A stretch of 64,000 bases of DNA from Aurelia coerulea (taxonomy: Eukaryota > Cnidaria > Scyphozoa > Semaeostomeae > Ulmaridae), in contig CM076943.1 in assembly GCA_039566865.1 (NCBI GenBank), positions 13,440,001 through 13,504,000 of the forward strand, given 5' to 3'. Shown piece by piece: positions 1 through 15,110 of this stretch (within the stretch, counting starts at the first letter, position 1; each line of letters opens with the position of its first letter). Made by a program: the position numbers and the translations under genes. Under the pieces are notes generated by a model. That model was not told where the DNA came from. It saw only the letters and a program-made list of their open reading frames with translations, and did not search any database.

Positions 1-3000
1 AAACTTGTCAAGAGAAAATGAAGCCATAACACAGTCTATGGTTGAAATTTTATGAAATTATATTGAATACATCGGTGATGAAGCTTTGTTTTTTAAATTT
101 ATTCAAATCGAGGTATTTTCTTTGAAACATTTGAAACCACATCAGGTTAATGAGGTTCAAATGATAGTAAACTTGTGAAGGGGACATGGAGCCAGACCAC
201 ATTCTATGTTTGAAATCTTATGAATTTATAATAAATCGATGGGATGTGAAACTTTAATTGATTAAATTCATTCAAATCGAGGAATATTCTTTGAAACATT
301 TGAAACCTCATCAGGTTAATGAGGTTCAAATGATAGTAAACTTGTCAAGATAAAATGAAGCCATAACACAGTCTATGGTTGAAATCTTATGAAATTATAT
401 TGAATACATCGGTGATGAAGCTTTGTTTTTTAAATTCATTCAAATCTAGGTATATTCTTTGAAACATTTGAAACCTCATCAGGTTAATGAGGTTCAAATG
501 ATAGTAAACTTGTCAAGAGCAAATGAAGCCAGAACACATTTTATGTTTGAAATCTTATGAATTTATAATAAATAGATGGAATGTGAAACTTTAATTCATT
601 AAATTCATTCAAATCGAGGAATATTCTTTGAAACATTTGAAACCTCATCAGGTTAATGAGGTTCAAATGATAGTATACTTGTGAAGAGCAAATGAAGCCA
701 GAACACTGTCTATGGTTGATATCTTATAAATTTATATTGAATACATTGGTTTTGAAAACTTGTTTGATTAGATTCATTCAAATCTAGGTATATTCTTTGA
801 AACATTTGAAACCTCATCAGGTTAATGAGGTTCAAATGATAGTAAACTTGTCAAGAGCAAATGAAGCCAGAACACATTTTATGTTTGAAATCTTATGAAT
901 TTATAATAAATAGATGGAATGTGAAACTTTAATTGATTAAATTCATTCAAATCGAGGAATATTCTTTGAAACATTTGAAGCCTCATCAGGTTAATGAGGT
1001 TCAAATGATAGTATACTTGTGAAGAGCAAATGAAGCCAGAACACTGTCTATGGTTGATATCTTATAAATTTATATTGAATACATCGGTTTTGAAAACTTG
1101 TTTGATTAGATTCATTCAAATCTAGGTATATTCTTTGAAACATTTGAAACCTCATCAGGGTAATGAGGTTCAAATGATAGTAAACTTGTGAAGAGCAAAT
1201 GAAGCCAGAACACTGTCTATGGTTGATATCTTATAAATTTATATTGAATACATCAATTTTGAAAACTTGTTTGATTAGATTCATTCAAATCTAGGTATAT
1301 TCTTTGAAACATTTGAAACCTCATCAGGGTAATGAGGTTCAAATGATAGTAAACTTGTCAAGATAAAATGAAGCCAGAACACAGTCTATTGTTGAAATCG
1401 TATGAAAATATATTGAATACATCGGTTATGAAGCTTTGTTTGATTAAATTCACTCAAATCGAGGAATGTTCTTTTATACATTTGAAACTTCATCAGGTTA
1501 ATGAAGTTCAAATGATAGTAAACTTGTCAAGAGAAAATAAAGCCATAACACAGTCTATGGTTGAAATCTTATGAAATTATATTGAATACATCGGTTATGA
1601 AGCTTTGTTTGATTAAATTCACTCAAATCGAGGAATGTTCTTTCATACATTTTAAACTTCATCAGGTTAATGAAGTTCAAATGATAGTAAACTTGTCAAG
1701 AGAAAATGAAGCCATAACACAGTCTATGGTTGAAATTTTATGAAATTATATTGAATACATCGGTGATGAAGCTTTGTTTTTTAAATTTATTCAAATCGAG
1801 GTATTTTCTTTGAAACATTTGAAACCACATCAGGTTAATGAGGTTCAAATGATAGTAAACTTGTGAAGGGGACATGGAGCCAGACCACATTCTATGTTTG
1901 AAATCTTATGAATTTATAATAAATCGATGGGATGTGAAACTTTAATTGATTAAATTCATTCAAATCGAGGAATATTCTTTGAAACATTTGAAACCTCATC
2001 AGGTTAATGAGGTTCAAATGATAGTAAACTTGTCAAGAGCAAATGAAGCCAGAACACATTTTATGTTTGAAATCTTATGAATTTATAATAAATAGATGGA
2101 ATGTGAAACTTTAATTGATTAAATTCATTGAAATCGAGGTATATTCTTTGAAACATTTGAAACCTCATCAGGTTAATGAGGTTCAAATGATAGTAAACTT
2201 GTGAAGAGCAAATGAAGCCAGAACACTGTCTATGGTTGATATCTTATAAATTTATATTGAATACATCGGTTTTGAAAACTTGTTTGATTAGATTCATTCA
2301 AATCTAGGTATATTCTTTGAAACATTTGAAACCTCATCCGGGTAATGAGGTTCAAATGATAGTAAACTTGTGAAGAGCAAATGAAGCCAGAACACTGTCT
2401 ATGGTTGATATCTTATAAATTTATATTGAATACATCGGTTTTGAAAACTTGTTTGATTAGATTCATTCAAATCTAGGTATATTCTTTGAAACATTTGAAA
2501 CCTCATCACGGTAATGAGGTTCAAATGATAGTAAACTTGTGAAGAGCAAATGAAGCCAGAACACTGTCTATGGTTGATATCTTATAAATTTATATTGAAT
2601 ACATCAATTTTGAAAACTTGTTTGATTAGATTCATTCAAATCTAGGTATATTCTTTGAAACATTTGAAACCTCATCAGGGTAATGAGGTTCAAATGATAG
2701 TAAACTTGTCAAGATAAAATGAAGCCAGAACACAGTCTATTGTTGAAATCTTATGAAAATATATTGAATACATCGGTTATGAAGCTTTGTTTGATTAAAT
2801 TCACTCAAATCGAGGAATGTTCTTTTATACATTTGAAACTTCATCAGGTTAATGAAGTTCAAATGATAGTAAACTTGTCAAGAGAAAATAAAGCCATAAC
2901 ACAGTCTATGGTTGAAATCTTATGAAATTATATTGAATACATCGGTTATGAAGCTTTGTTTGATTAAATTCACTCAAATCGAGGAATGTTCTTTCATACA

Positions 3001-3731
3001 TTTGAAACTTCATCAGGTTAATGAAGTTCAAATGATAGTAAACTTGTCAAGAGAAAATGAAGCCATAACACAGTCTATGGTTGAAATTTTATGAAATTAT
3101 ATTGAATACATCGGTGATGAAGCTTTGTTTTTTAAATTTATTCAAATCGAGGTATTTTCTTTGAAACATTTGAAACCACATCAGGTTAATGAGGTTCAAA
3201 TGATAGTAAACTTGAAAAGGGGACATGGAGCCAGACCACATTCTATGTTTGAAATCTTATGAATTTATAATAAATCGATGGGATGTGAAACTTCAATTGA
3301 TTAAATTCATTCAAATCGAGGAATATTCTTTGAAACATTTGAAACCTCATCAGGTTAATGAGGTTCAAATGATAGTAAACTTGTCAAGAGCAAATGAAGC
3401 CAGAACACATTTTATGTTTGAAATCTTATAAATTTATAATAAATAGATGGAATGTGAAACTTTAATTGATTAAATTCATTGAAATCGAGGTATATTCTTT
3501 GAAACATTTGAAACCTCATCAGGTAAATGAGGTTCAAATGATAGTAAACTTGTGAAGAGCAAATGAAGCCAGAACACTGTCTATGGTTGATATCTTATAA
3601 ATTTATATTGAATACATCGGTTTTGAAAACTTGTTTGATTAGATTCATTCAAATCTAGGTATATTCTTTGAAACATTTGAAACCTCATCAGGGTAATGAG
3701 GTTCAAATGATAGTAAACTTGTCAAGATAAA

Positions 3732-6700
3732 ATGAAGCCAGAACACAGTCTATTGTTGAAATCGTATGAAAATATATTGAATACATCGGTTATGAAGCTT
3801 TGTTTGATTAAATTCACTCAAATCGAGGAATGTTCTTTTATACATTTGAAACTTCATCAGGTTAATGAAGTTCAAATGATAGTAAACTTGTCAAGAGAAA
3901 ATAAAGCCATAACACAGTCTATGGTTGAAATCTTATGAAATTATATTGAATACATCGGTTATGAAGCTTTGTTTGATTAAATTCACTCAAATCGAGGAAT
4001 GTTCTTTCATACATTTGAAACTTCATCAGGTTAATGAAGTTCAAATGATAGTAAACTTTTCAAGAGAAAATGAAGCCATAACACAGTCTATGGTTGAAAT
4101 CTTATGAAATTATATTGAATACATCGGTGATGAAGCTTTGTTTTTTAAATTTATTCAAATCGAGGTATTTTCTTTGAAACATTTGAAACCACATCAGGTT
4201 AATGATGTTCAAATGATAGTAAACTTGTAAAGGGGACATGGAGCCAGACCACATTCTATGTTTGAAATCTTATGAATTTATAATAAATCGATGGGATGTG
4301 AAACTTTAGTTGATTAAATTCATTCAAATCGAGGAATATTCTTTGAAACATTTGAAACCTCATCAGGTTAATGAGGTTCAAATGATAGTAAACTTGTCAA
4401 GAGCAAATGAAGCCAGAACACATTTTATGTTTGAAATCTTATGAATTTATAATAAATAGATGGAATGTGAAACTTTAATTGATTAAATTCATTCAAATCT
4501 AGGTATATTCTTTGAAACATTTGAAACCTCATCAGGGTAATGAAGTTCAAATGATAGTAAACTTGTCAAGATAAAATGAAGCCAGAACACAGTCTATTGT
4601 TGAAATCTTATCAAATTATATTGAATACATCGGTTATGAAGCTTTGTTTGATTAAATTCATTCAAATCGAGGTATATTCGTTGAAACATTTGAAACCTCA
4701 TCAGGTTAATGAGGTTCAAATCAGAGTAAACTTGTTAAGAGAAATTGAAGACAAAACACAGTCTATGGTTAAAATCTTATGAATTTATATTGAATCCATC
4801 GGTTATGAAGCTTTGTTTCATTAAATCAATTCAAATCGAGGTATATTCTTTGAAACATTTGAAACCTGATCAGGTTAATGAGGTTCAAATGATAGTAAAC
4901 TTGTCAAGATAAAATGAAGCCAGAACACAGTCTATTGTTGAAATCTTATAAAAATTATATTGAATACATCGGTTATGAAGCTTTGTTTTTTAAATTTATT
5001 CAAATCGAGGTATTTTCTTTGAAACATTTGAAACCTCATCAGGTTAATCAGGTTCAAATGATAGTAAACTTGTAAAGAGAACATGAAGCCAGAACACAAT
5101 CAATTTTTGAAATCTTATGACTTTATAATAAATCGATGGGATGTGAAACTTTAATTGATTAAATTCATTCAAATCAAGGTATATTCTTTTAAACATTTGG
5201 AACCTCATCAGGTTAATGAGGTTTAAATGTTAGTAAAATTGTGAGTAGGAAATGATTTTAGAGCACAGTCAATGGTTGAAATCTGATGTATCTATGATGT
5301 ATACATCGGTTATGAAAACTTGTTTGATTAAATTCATTCAAATCGAGGTATATTCTTTGAAACATTTGAAACCTCATCAGGTTGATATGGTCTAAATGAT
5401 AGTAAACTTGTCAAGAGAAAATGAAGCCATAACACAGTCTATGGTTGAAATCTTATGAAAATATATTGAATACATCGGTTATGAAGCTTTGTTTGATTAA
5501 ATTCACTCAAATCGAGGGATGTTCTTTCATACATTTGAAACTTCATCAGGTTAATGAATTTCAAATGATAGTAAACTTGTCAAGAGAAAATAAAGCCATA
5601 ACACAGTCTATGGTTGAAATCTTATGAAATTATATTGAATACATCGGTTATGAAGCTTTGTTTGATTAAATTCACTCAAATCGAGGAATGTTCTTTCATA
5701 CATTTGAAACTTCATCAGGTTAATGAAGTTCAAATGATAGTAAACTTGTCAAGAGAAAATGAAGCCATAACACAGACTATGGTTGAAATCTTATGAAATT
5801 ATATTGAATACATCGATGATGAAGCTTTGTTTTTTAAATTTATTCAAATCGAGGTATTTTCTTTGAAACATTTGAAACCACATCAGGTTAATGAGGTTCA
5901 AATGATAGTAAACTTGTGAAGGGGACATGGAGCCAGACCACATTCTATGTTTGAAATCTTATGAATTTATAATAAATCGATGGGATGTGAAACTTTATTT
6001 GAGTAAATTCATTGAAATCGAGGTATATTCTTTGAAACATTTGAAACCTCATCAGGTAAATGAGGTTCAAATGATAGTAAACTTGTGAAGAGCAAATGAA
6101 GCCAGAACACTGTCTATGGTTGATATCTTATAAATTTATATTGAATACATCGGTTTTGAAAACTTGTTTGATTAGATTCATTCAAATCTAGGTATATTCT
6201 TTGAAACGTTTGAAACCTCATCAGGGTAATGAGGTTCAAATGATAGTAAACTTGTGAAGAGCAAATGAAGCCAGAACACTGTCTATGGTTGATATCTTAT
6301 AAATTTATATTGAATACATTGGTTTTGAAAACTTGTTTGATTAGATTCATTCAAATCTAGGTATATTCTTTGAAACATTTGAAACCTCATCAGGTTAATG
6401 AGGTTCAAATGATAGTAAACTTGTCAAGAGCAAATGAAGCCAGAACACATTTTATGTTTGAAATCTTATGAATTTATAATAAATAGATGGAATGTGAAAC
6501 TTTAATTGATTAAATTCATTGAAATCGAGGTATATTCTTTGAAACATTTGAAACCTCATCAGGTAAATGAGGTTCAAATGATAGTAAACTTGTGAAGAGC
6601 AAATGAAGCCAGAACACTGTCTATGGTTGATATCTTATAAATTTATATTGAATACATCGGTTTTGAAAACTTGTTTGATTAGATTCATTCAAATCTAGGT

Positions 6701-7953
6701 ATATTCTTTGAAACGTTTGAAACCTCATCAGGGTAATGAGGTTCAAATGATAGTAAACTTGTGAAGAGCAAATGAAGCCAGAACACTGTCTATGGTTGAT
6801 ATCTTATAAATTTATATTGAATACATTGGTTTTGAAAACTTGTTTGATTAGATTCATTCAAATCTAGGTATATTCTTTGAAACATTTGAAACCTCATCAG
6901 GGTAATGAGGTTCAAATGATAGTAAACTTGTGAAGAGCAAATGAAGCCAGAACACTGTCTATGGTTGATATGTTATAAATTTATATTGAATACATCAATT
7001 TTGAAAACTTGTTTGATTAGATTCATTCAAATCTAGGTATATTCTTTGAAACATTTGAAACCTCATCAGGGTAATGAGGTTCAAATGATAGTAAACTTGT
7101 CAAGATAAAATGAAGCCAGAACACAGTCTATGGTTGAAATCTTATGAAATTATATTGAATACATCGGTTATGAAGCTTTGTTTGATTAAATTCACTCAAA
7201 TCGAGGGATGTTCTTTCATACATTTGAAACTTCATCAGGTTAATGAAGTTCAAATGATAGTAAACTTGTCAAGAGAAAATGAAGCCATAACACAGTCTAT
7301 GGTTGAAATTTTATGAAATTATATTGAATACATCGGTGATGAAGCTTTGTTTTTTAAATTTATTCAAATCGAGGTATTTTCTTTGAAACATTTGAAACCA
7401 CATCAGGTTAATGAGGTTCAAATGATAGTAAACTTGAAAAGGGGACATGGAGCCAGACCACATTCTATGTTTGAAATCTTATGAATTTATAATAAATCGA
7501 TGGGATGTGAAACTTTAATTGATTAAATTCATTCAAATCGAGGAATATTCTTTGAAACATTTGAAACCTCATCAGGTTAATGAGGTTCAAATGATAGTAA
7601 ACTTGTCAAGAGCAAATGAAGCCAGAACACATTTTATGTTTGAAATCTTATGAATTTATAATAAATAGATGGAATGTGAAACTTTAATTCATTAAATTCA
7701 TTGAAATCGAGGTATATTCTTTGAAACATTTGAAACCTCATCAGGTAAATGAGGTTCAAATGATAGTAAACTTGTGAAGAGCAAATGAAGCCAGAACACT
7801 GTCTATGGTTGATATCTTATAAATTTATATTGAATACATCGGTTTTGAAAACTTGTTTGATTAGATTCATTCAAATCTAGGTATATTCTTTGAAACATTT
7901 GAAACCTCATCAGGGTAATGAGGTTCAAATGATAGTAAACTTGTCAAGATAAA
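3732..7953. repeat. Higher-order repeat copy 1 (25 monomers, 4,222 bp)
   Basis: Diagnostic monomers recur at fixed offsets. Those at 3732, 4576 and 5445 reappear at 7954, 8798 and 9667, each exactly 4,222 bp later, which is 25 monomers. Single-base markers are shared, such as GTTAAAATC near 4769 and 8991 and the ATCGATGATG variant near 5813 and 10035. Copies differ by rare point changes, for example AAACATTTGG at 5191 against AAAAATTTGG at 9413. Confidence 0.9.
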
Positions 7954-10900
7954 ATGAAGCCAGAACACAGTCTATTGTTGAAATCGTATGAAAATATATT
8001 GAATACATCGGTTATGAAGCTTTGTTTGATTAAATTCACTCAAATCGAGGAATGTTCTTTTATACATTTGAAACTTCATCAGGTTAATGAAGTTCAAATG
8101 ATAGTAAACTTGTCAAGAGAAAATAAAGCCATAACACAGTCTATGGTTGAAATCTTATGAAATTATATTGAATACATCGGTTATGAAGCTTTGTTTGATT
8201 AAATTCACTCAAATCGAGGAATGTTCTTTCATACATTTGAAACTTCATCAGGTTAATGAAGTTCAAATGATAGTAAACTTGTCAAGAGAAAATGAAGCCA
8301 TAACACAGTCTATGGTTGAAATCTTATGAAATTATATTGAATACATCGGTGATGAAGCTTTGTTTTTTAAATTTATTCAAATCGAGGTATTTTCTTTGAA
8401 ACATTTGAAACCACATCAGGTTAATGATGTTCAAATGATAGTAAACTTGTAAAGGGGACATGGAGCCAGACCACATTCTATGTTTGAAATCTTATGAATT
8501 TATAATAAATCGATGGGATGTGAAACTTTAGTTGATTAAATTCATTCAAATCGAGGAATATTCTTTGAAACATTTGAAACCTCATCAGGTTAATGAGGTT
8601 CAAATGATAGTAAACTTGTCAAGAGCAAATGAAGCCAGAACACATTTTATGTTTGAAATCTTATGAATTTATAATAAATAGATGGAATGTGAAACTTTAA
8701 TTGATTAAATTCATTCAAATCTAGGTATATTCTTTGAAACATTTGAAACCTCATCAGGGTAATGAGGTTCAAATGATAGTAAACTTGTCAAGATAAAATG
8801 AAGCCAGAACACAGTCTATTGTTGAAATCTTATCAAATTATATTGAATACATCGGTTATGAAGCTTTGTTTGATTAAATTCATTCAAATCGAGGTATATT
8901 CGTTGAAACATTTGAAACCTCATCAGGTTAATGAGGTTCAAATCAGAGTAAACTTGTTAAGAGAAATTGAAGACAAAACACAGTCTATGGTTAAAATCTT
9001 ATGAATTTATATTGAATCCATCGGTTATGAAGCTTTGTTTCATTAAATCAATTCAAATCGAGGTATATTCTTTGAAACATTTGAAACCTGATCAGGTTAA
9101 TGAGGTTCAAATGATAGTAAACTTGTCAAGATAAAATGAAGCCAGAACACAGTCTATTGTTGAAATCTTATAAAAATTATATTGAATACATCGGTTATGA
9201 AGCTTTGTTTTTTAAATTTATTCAAATCGAGGTATTTTCTTTGAAACATTTGAAACCTCATCAGGTTAATCAGGTTCAAATGATAGTAAACTTGTAAAGA
9301 GAACATGAAGCCAGAACACAATCAATTTTTGAAATCTTATGACTTTATAATAAATCGATGGGATGTGAAACTTTAATTGATTAAATTCATTCAAATCAAG
9401 GTATATTCTTTTAAAAATTTGGAACCTCATCAGGTTAATGAGGTTTAAATGTTAGTAAAATTGTGAGTAGGAAATGATTTTAGAGCACAGTCAATGGTTG
9501 AAATCTGATGTATCTATGATGTATACATCGGTTATGAAAACTTGTTTGATTAAATTCATTCAAATCGAGGTATATTCTTTGAAACATTTGAAACCTCATC
9601 AGGTTGATATGGTCTAAATGATAGTAAACTTGTCAAGAGAAAATGAAGCCATAACACAGTCTATGGTTGAAATCTTATGAAAATATATTGAATACATCGG
9701 TTATGAAGCTTTGTTTGATTAAATTCACTCAAATCGAGGGATGTTCTTTCATACATTTGAAACTTCATCAGGTTAATGAATTTCAAATGATAGTAAACTT
9801 GTCAAGAGAAAATAAAGCCATAACACAGTCTATGGTTGAAATCTTATGAAATTATATTGAATACATCGGTTATGAAGCTTTGTTTGATTAAATTCACTCA
9901 AATCGAGGAATGTTCTTTCATACATTTGAAACTTCATCAGGTTAATGAAGTTCAAATGATAGTAAACTTGTCAAGAGAAAATGAAGCCATAACACAGACT
10001 ATGGTTGAAATCTTATGAAATTATATTGAATACATCGATGATGAAGCTTTGTTTTTTAAATTTATTCAAATCGAGGTATTTTCTTTGAAACATTTGAAAC
10101 CACATCAGGTTAATGAGGTTCAAATGATAGTAAACTTGTGAAGGGGACATGGAGCCAGACCACATTCTATGTTTGAAATCTTATGAATTTATAATAAATC
10201 GATGGGATGTGAAACTTTATTTGAGTAAATTCATTGAAATCGAGGTATATTCTTTGAAACATTTGAAACCTCATCAGGTAAATGAGGTTCAAATGATAGT
10301 AAACTTGTGAAGAGCAAATGAAGCCAGAACACTGTCTATGGTTGATATCTTATAAATTTATATTGAATACATCGGTTTTGAAAACTTGTTTGATTAGATT
10401 CATTCAAATCTAGGTATATTCTTTGAAACGTTTGAAACCTCATCAGGGTAATGAGGTTCAAATGATAGTAAACTTGTGAAGAGCAAATGAAGCCAGAACA
10501 CTGTCTATGGTTGATATCTTATAAATTTATATTGAATACATTGGTTTTGAAAACTTGTTTGATTAGATTCATTCAAATCTAGGTATATTCTTTGAAACAT
10601 TTGAAACCTCATCAGGTTAATGAGGTTCAAATGATAGTAAACTTGTCAAGAGCAAATGAAGCCAGAACACATTTTATGTTTGAAATCTTATGAATTTATA
10701 ATAAATAGATGGAATGTGAAACTTTAATTGATTAAATTCATTGAAATCGAGGTATATTCTTTGAAACATTTGAAACCTCATCAGGTAAATGAGGTTCAAA
10801 TGATAGTAAACTTGTGAAGAGCAAATGAAGCCAGAACACTGTCTATGGTTGATATCTTATAAATTTATATTGAATACATCGGTTTTGAAAACTTGTTTGA

Positions 10901-12344
10901 TTAGATTCATTCAAATCTAGGTATATTCTTTGAAACGTTTGAAACCTCATCAGGGTAATGAGGTTCAAATGATAGTAAACTTGTGAAGAGCAAATGAAGC
11001 CAGAACACTGTCTATGGTTGATATCTTATAAATTTATATTGAATACATTGGTTTTGAAAACTTGTTTGATTAGATTCATTCAAATCTAGGTATATTCTTT
11101 GAAACATTTGAAACCTCATCAGGGTAATGAGGTTCAAATGATAGTAAACTTGTGAAGAGCAAATGAAGCCAGAACACTGTCTATGGTTGATATGTTATAA
11201 ATTTATATTGAATACATTGGTTTTGAAAACTTGTTTGATTAGATTCATTCAAATCTAGGTATATTCTTTGAAACATTTGAAACCTCATCAGGGTAATGAG
11301 GTTCAAATGATAGTAAACTTGTGAAGAGCAAATGAAGCCAGAACACTGTCTATGGTTGATATGTTATAAATTTATATTGAATACATCAATTTTGAAAACT
11401 TGTTTGATTAGATTCATTCAAATCTAGGTATATTCTTTGAAACATTTGAAACCTCATCAGGGTAATGAGGTTCAAATGATAGTAAACTTGTCAAGATAAA
11501 ATGAAGCCAGAACACAGTCTATGGTTGAAATCTTATGAAATTATATTGAATACATCGGTTATGAAGCTTTGTTTGATTAAATTCACTCAAATCGAGGGAT
11601 GTTCTTTCATACATTTGAAACTTCATCAGGTTAATGAAGTTCAAATGATAGTAAACTTGTCAAGAGAAAATGAAGCCATAACACAGTCTATGGTTGAAAT
11701 TTTATGAAATTATATTGAATACATCGGTGATGAAGCTTTGTTTTTTAAATTTATTCAAATCGAGGTATTTTCTTTGAAACATTTGAAACCACATCAGGTT
11801 AATGAGGTTCAAATGATAGTAAACTTGAAAAGGGGACATGGAGCCAGACCACATTCTATGTTTGAAATCTTATGAATTTATAATAAATCGATGGGATGTG
11901 AAACTTTAATTGATTAAATTCATTCAAATCGAGGAATATTCTTTGAAACATTTGAAACCTCATCAGGTTAATGAGGTTCAAATGATAGTAAACTTGTCAA
12001 GAGCAAATGAAGCCAGAACACATTTTATGTTTGAAATCTTATGAATTTATAATAAATAGATGGAATGTGAAACTTTAATTGATTAAATTCATTGAAATCG
12101 AGGTATATTCTTTGAAACATTTGAAACCTCATCAGGTAAATGAGGTTCAAATGATAGTAAACTTGTGAAGAGCAAATGAAGCCAGAACACTGTCTATGGT
12201 TGATATCTTATAAATTTATATTGAATACATCGGTTTTGAAAACTTGTTTGATTAGATTCATTCAAATCTAGGTATATTCTTTGAAACATTTGAAACCTCA
12301 TCAGGGTAATGAGGTTCAAATGATAGTAAACTTGTCAAGATAAA
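7954..12344. repeat. Higher-order repeat copy 2 (26 monomers, 4,391 bp)
   Basis: Same monomer order as the preceding unit but one monomer longer. The markers at 7954, 8798 and 9667 recur at 12345, 13189 and 14058, an offset of 4,391 bp. The extra monomer is the one with GATATGTTATAAATT, present once in copy 1 (near 6968) and twice here (near 11190 and 11359). Confidence 0.88.
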
Positions 12345-15110
12345 ATGAAGCCAGAACACAGTCTATTGTTGAAATCGTATGAAAATATATTGAATACATC
12401 GGTTATGAAGCTTTGTTTGATTAAATTCACTCAAATCGAGGAATGTTCTTTTATACATTTGAAACTTCATCAGGTTAATGAAGTTCAAATGATAGTAAAC
12501 TTGTCAAGAGAAAATAAAGCCATAACACAGTCTATGGTTGAAATCTTATGAAATTATATTGAATACATCGGTTATGAAGCTTTGTTTGATTAAATTCACT
12601 CAAATCGAGGAATGTTCTTTCATACATTTGAAACTTCATCAGGTTAATGAAGTTCAAATGATAGTAAACTTGTCAAGAGAAAATGAAGCCATAACACAGT
12701 CTATGGTTGAAATCTTATGAAATTATATTGAATACATCGGTGATGAAGCTTTGTTTTTTAAATTTATTCAAATCGAGGTATTTTCTTTGAAACATTTGAA
12801 ACCACATCAGGTTAATGATGTTCAAATGATAGTAAACTTGTAAAGGGGACATGGAGCCAGACCACATTCTATGTTTGAAATCTTATGAATTTATAATAAA
12901 TCGATGGGATGTGAAACTTTAGTTGATTAAATTCATTCAAATCGAGGAATATTCTTTGAAACATTTGAAACCTCATCAGGTTAATGAGGTTCAAATGATA
13001 GTAAACTTGTCAAGAGCAAATGAAGCCAGAACACATTTTATGTTTGAAATCTTATGAATTTATAATAAATAGATGGAATGTGAAACTTTAATTGATTAAA
13101 TTCATTCAAATCTAGGTATATTCTTTGAAACATTTGAAACCTCATCAGGGTAATGAGGTTCAAATGATAGTAAACTTGTCAAGATAAAATGAAGCCAGAA
13201 CACAGTCTATTGTTGAAATCTTATCAAATTATATTGAATACATCGGTTATGAAGCTTTGTTTGATTAAATTCATTCAAATCGAGGTATATTCGTTGAAAC
13301 ATTTGAAACCTCATCAGGTTAATGAGGTTCAAATCAGAGTAAACTTGTTAAGAGAAATTGAAGACAAAACACAGTCTATGGTTAAAATCTTATGAATTTA
13401 TATTGAATCCATCGGTTATGAAGCTTTGTTTCATTAAATCAATTCAAATCGAGGTATATTCTTTGAAACATTTGAAACCTGATCAGGTTAATGAGGTTCA
13501 AATGATAGTAAACTTGTCAAGATAAAATGAAGCCAGAACACAGTCTATTGTTGAAATCTTATAAAAATTATATTGAATACATCGGTTATGAAGCTTTGTT
13601 TTTTAAATTTATTCAAATCGAGGTATTTTCTTTGAAACATTTGAAACCTCATCAGGTTAATCAGGTTCAAATGATAGTAAACTTGTAAAGAGAACATGAA
13701 GCCAGAACACAATCAATTTTTGAAATCTTATGACTTTATAATAAATCGATGGGATGTGAAACTTTAATTGATTAAATTCATTCAAATCAAGGTATATTCT
13801 TTTAAACATTTGGAACCTCATCAGGTTAATGAGGTTTAAATGTTAGTAAAATTGTGAGTAGGAAATGATTTTAGAGCACAGTCAATGGTTGAAATCTGAT
13901 GTATCTATGATGTATACATCGGTTATGAAAACTTGTTTGATTAAATTCATTCAAATCGAGGTATATTCTTTGAAACATTTGAAACCTCATCAGGTTGATA
14001 TGGTCTAAATGATAGTAAACTTGTCAAGAGAAAATGAAGCCATAACACAGTCTATGGTTGAAATCTTATGAAAATATATTGAATACATCGGTTATGAAGC
14101 TTTGTTTGATTAAATTCACTCAAATCGAGGGATGTTCTTTCATACATTTGAAACTTCATCAGGTTAATGAATTTCAAATGATAGTAAACTTGTCAAGAGA
14201 AAATAAAGCCATAACACAGTCTATGGTTGAAATCTTATGAAATTATATTGAATACATCGGTTATGAAGCTTTGTTTGATTAAATTCACTCAAATCGAGGA
14301 ATGTTCTTTCATACATTTGAAACTTCATCAGGTTAATGAAGTTCAAATGATAGTAAACTTGTCAAGAGAAAATGAAGCCATAACACAGTCTATGGTTAAA
14401 ATCTTATGAAATTATATTGAATACATCGGTGATGAAGCTTTGTTTTTTAAAATTATTCAAATCGAGGTATTTTCTTTGAAACATTTGAAACCACATCAGG
14501 TTAATGAGGTTCAAATGATAGTAAACTTGTAAAGGGGACATGGAGCCAGACCACATTCTATGTTTGAAATCTTATGAATTTATAATAAATCGATGGGATG
14601 TGAAACTTTATTTGATTAAATTCATTGAAATCGAGGTATATTCTTTGAAACATTTGAAACCTCATCAGGTAAATGAGGTTCAAATGATAGTAAACTTGTG
14701 AAGAGCAAATGAAGCCAGAACACTGTCTATGGTTGATATCTTATAAATTTATATTGAATACATCGGTTTTGAAAACTTGTTTGATTAGATTCATTCAAAT
14801 CTAGGTATATTCTTTGAAACGTTTGAAACCTCATCAGGGTAATGAGGTTCAAATGATAGTAAACTTGTGAAGAGCAAATGAAGCCAGAAAACTGTCTATG
14901 GTTGATATCTTATAAATTTATATTGAATACATTGGTTTTGAAAACTTGTTTGATTAGATTCATTCAAATCTAGGTATATTCTTTGAAACATTTGAAACCT
15001 CATCAGGTTAATGAGGTTCAAATGATAGTAAACTTGTCAAGAGCAAATGAAGCCAGAACACATTTTATGTTTGAAATCTTATGAATTTATAATAAATAGA
15101 TGGAATGTGA
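12345..15110. repeat. Higher-order repeat copy 3, partial
   Basis: Follows copy 2 in register for about 16 monomers and then departs from the pattern after about 15110, where a monomer with TTCATTCAAATCGAGGAATATTC replaces the expected TTCATTGAAATCGAGGTATATTC. From there the order resembles the block at 500-2000: the pair at 1368 and 1561 reappears at 15554 and 15747, including the private change CATTTTAAACTTC. The transition point is approximate. Confidence 0.7.

Noticed and set aside
325..340. RNA polymerase III B box in each monomer (GGTTCAAATGA)
   Set aside because: Nine of eleven positions fit GGTTCRANNCC, but the final CC is missing and there is no A box at the right distance. SINE or tRNA origin is not supported.
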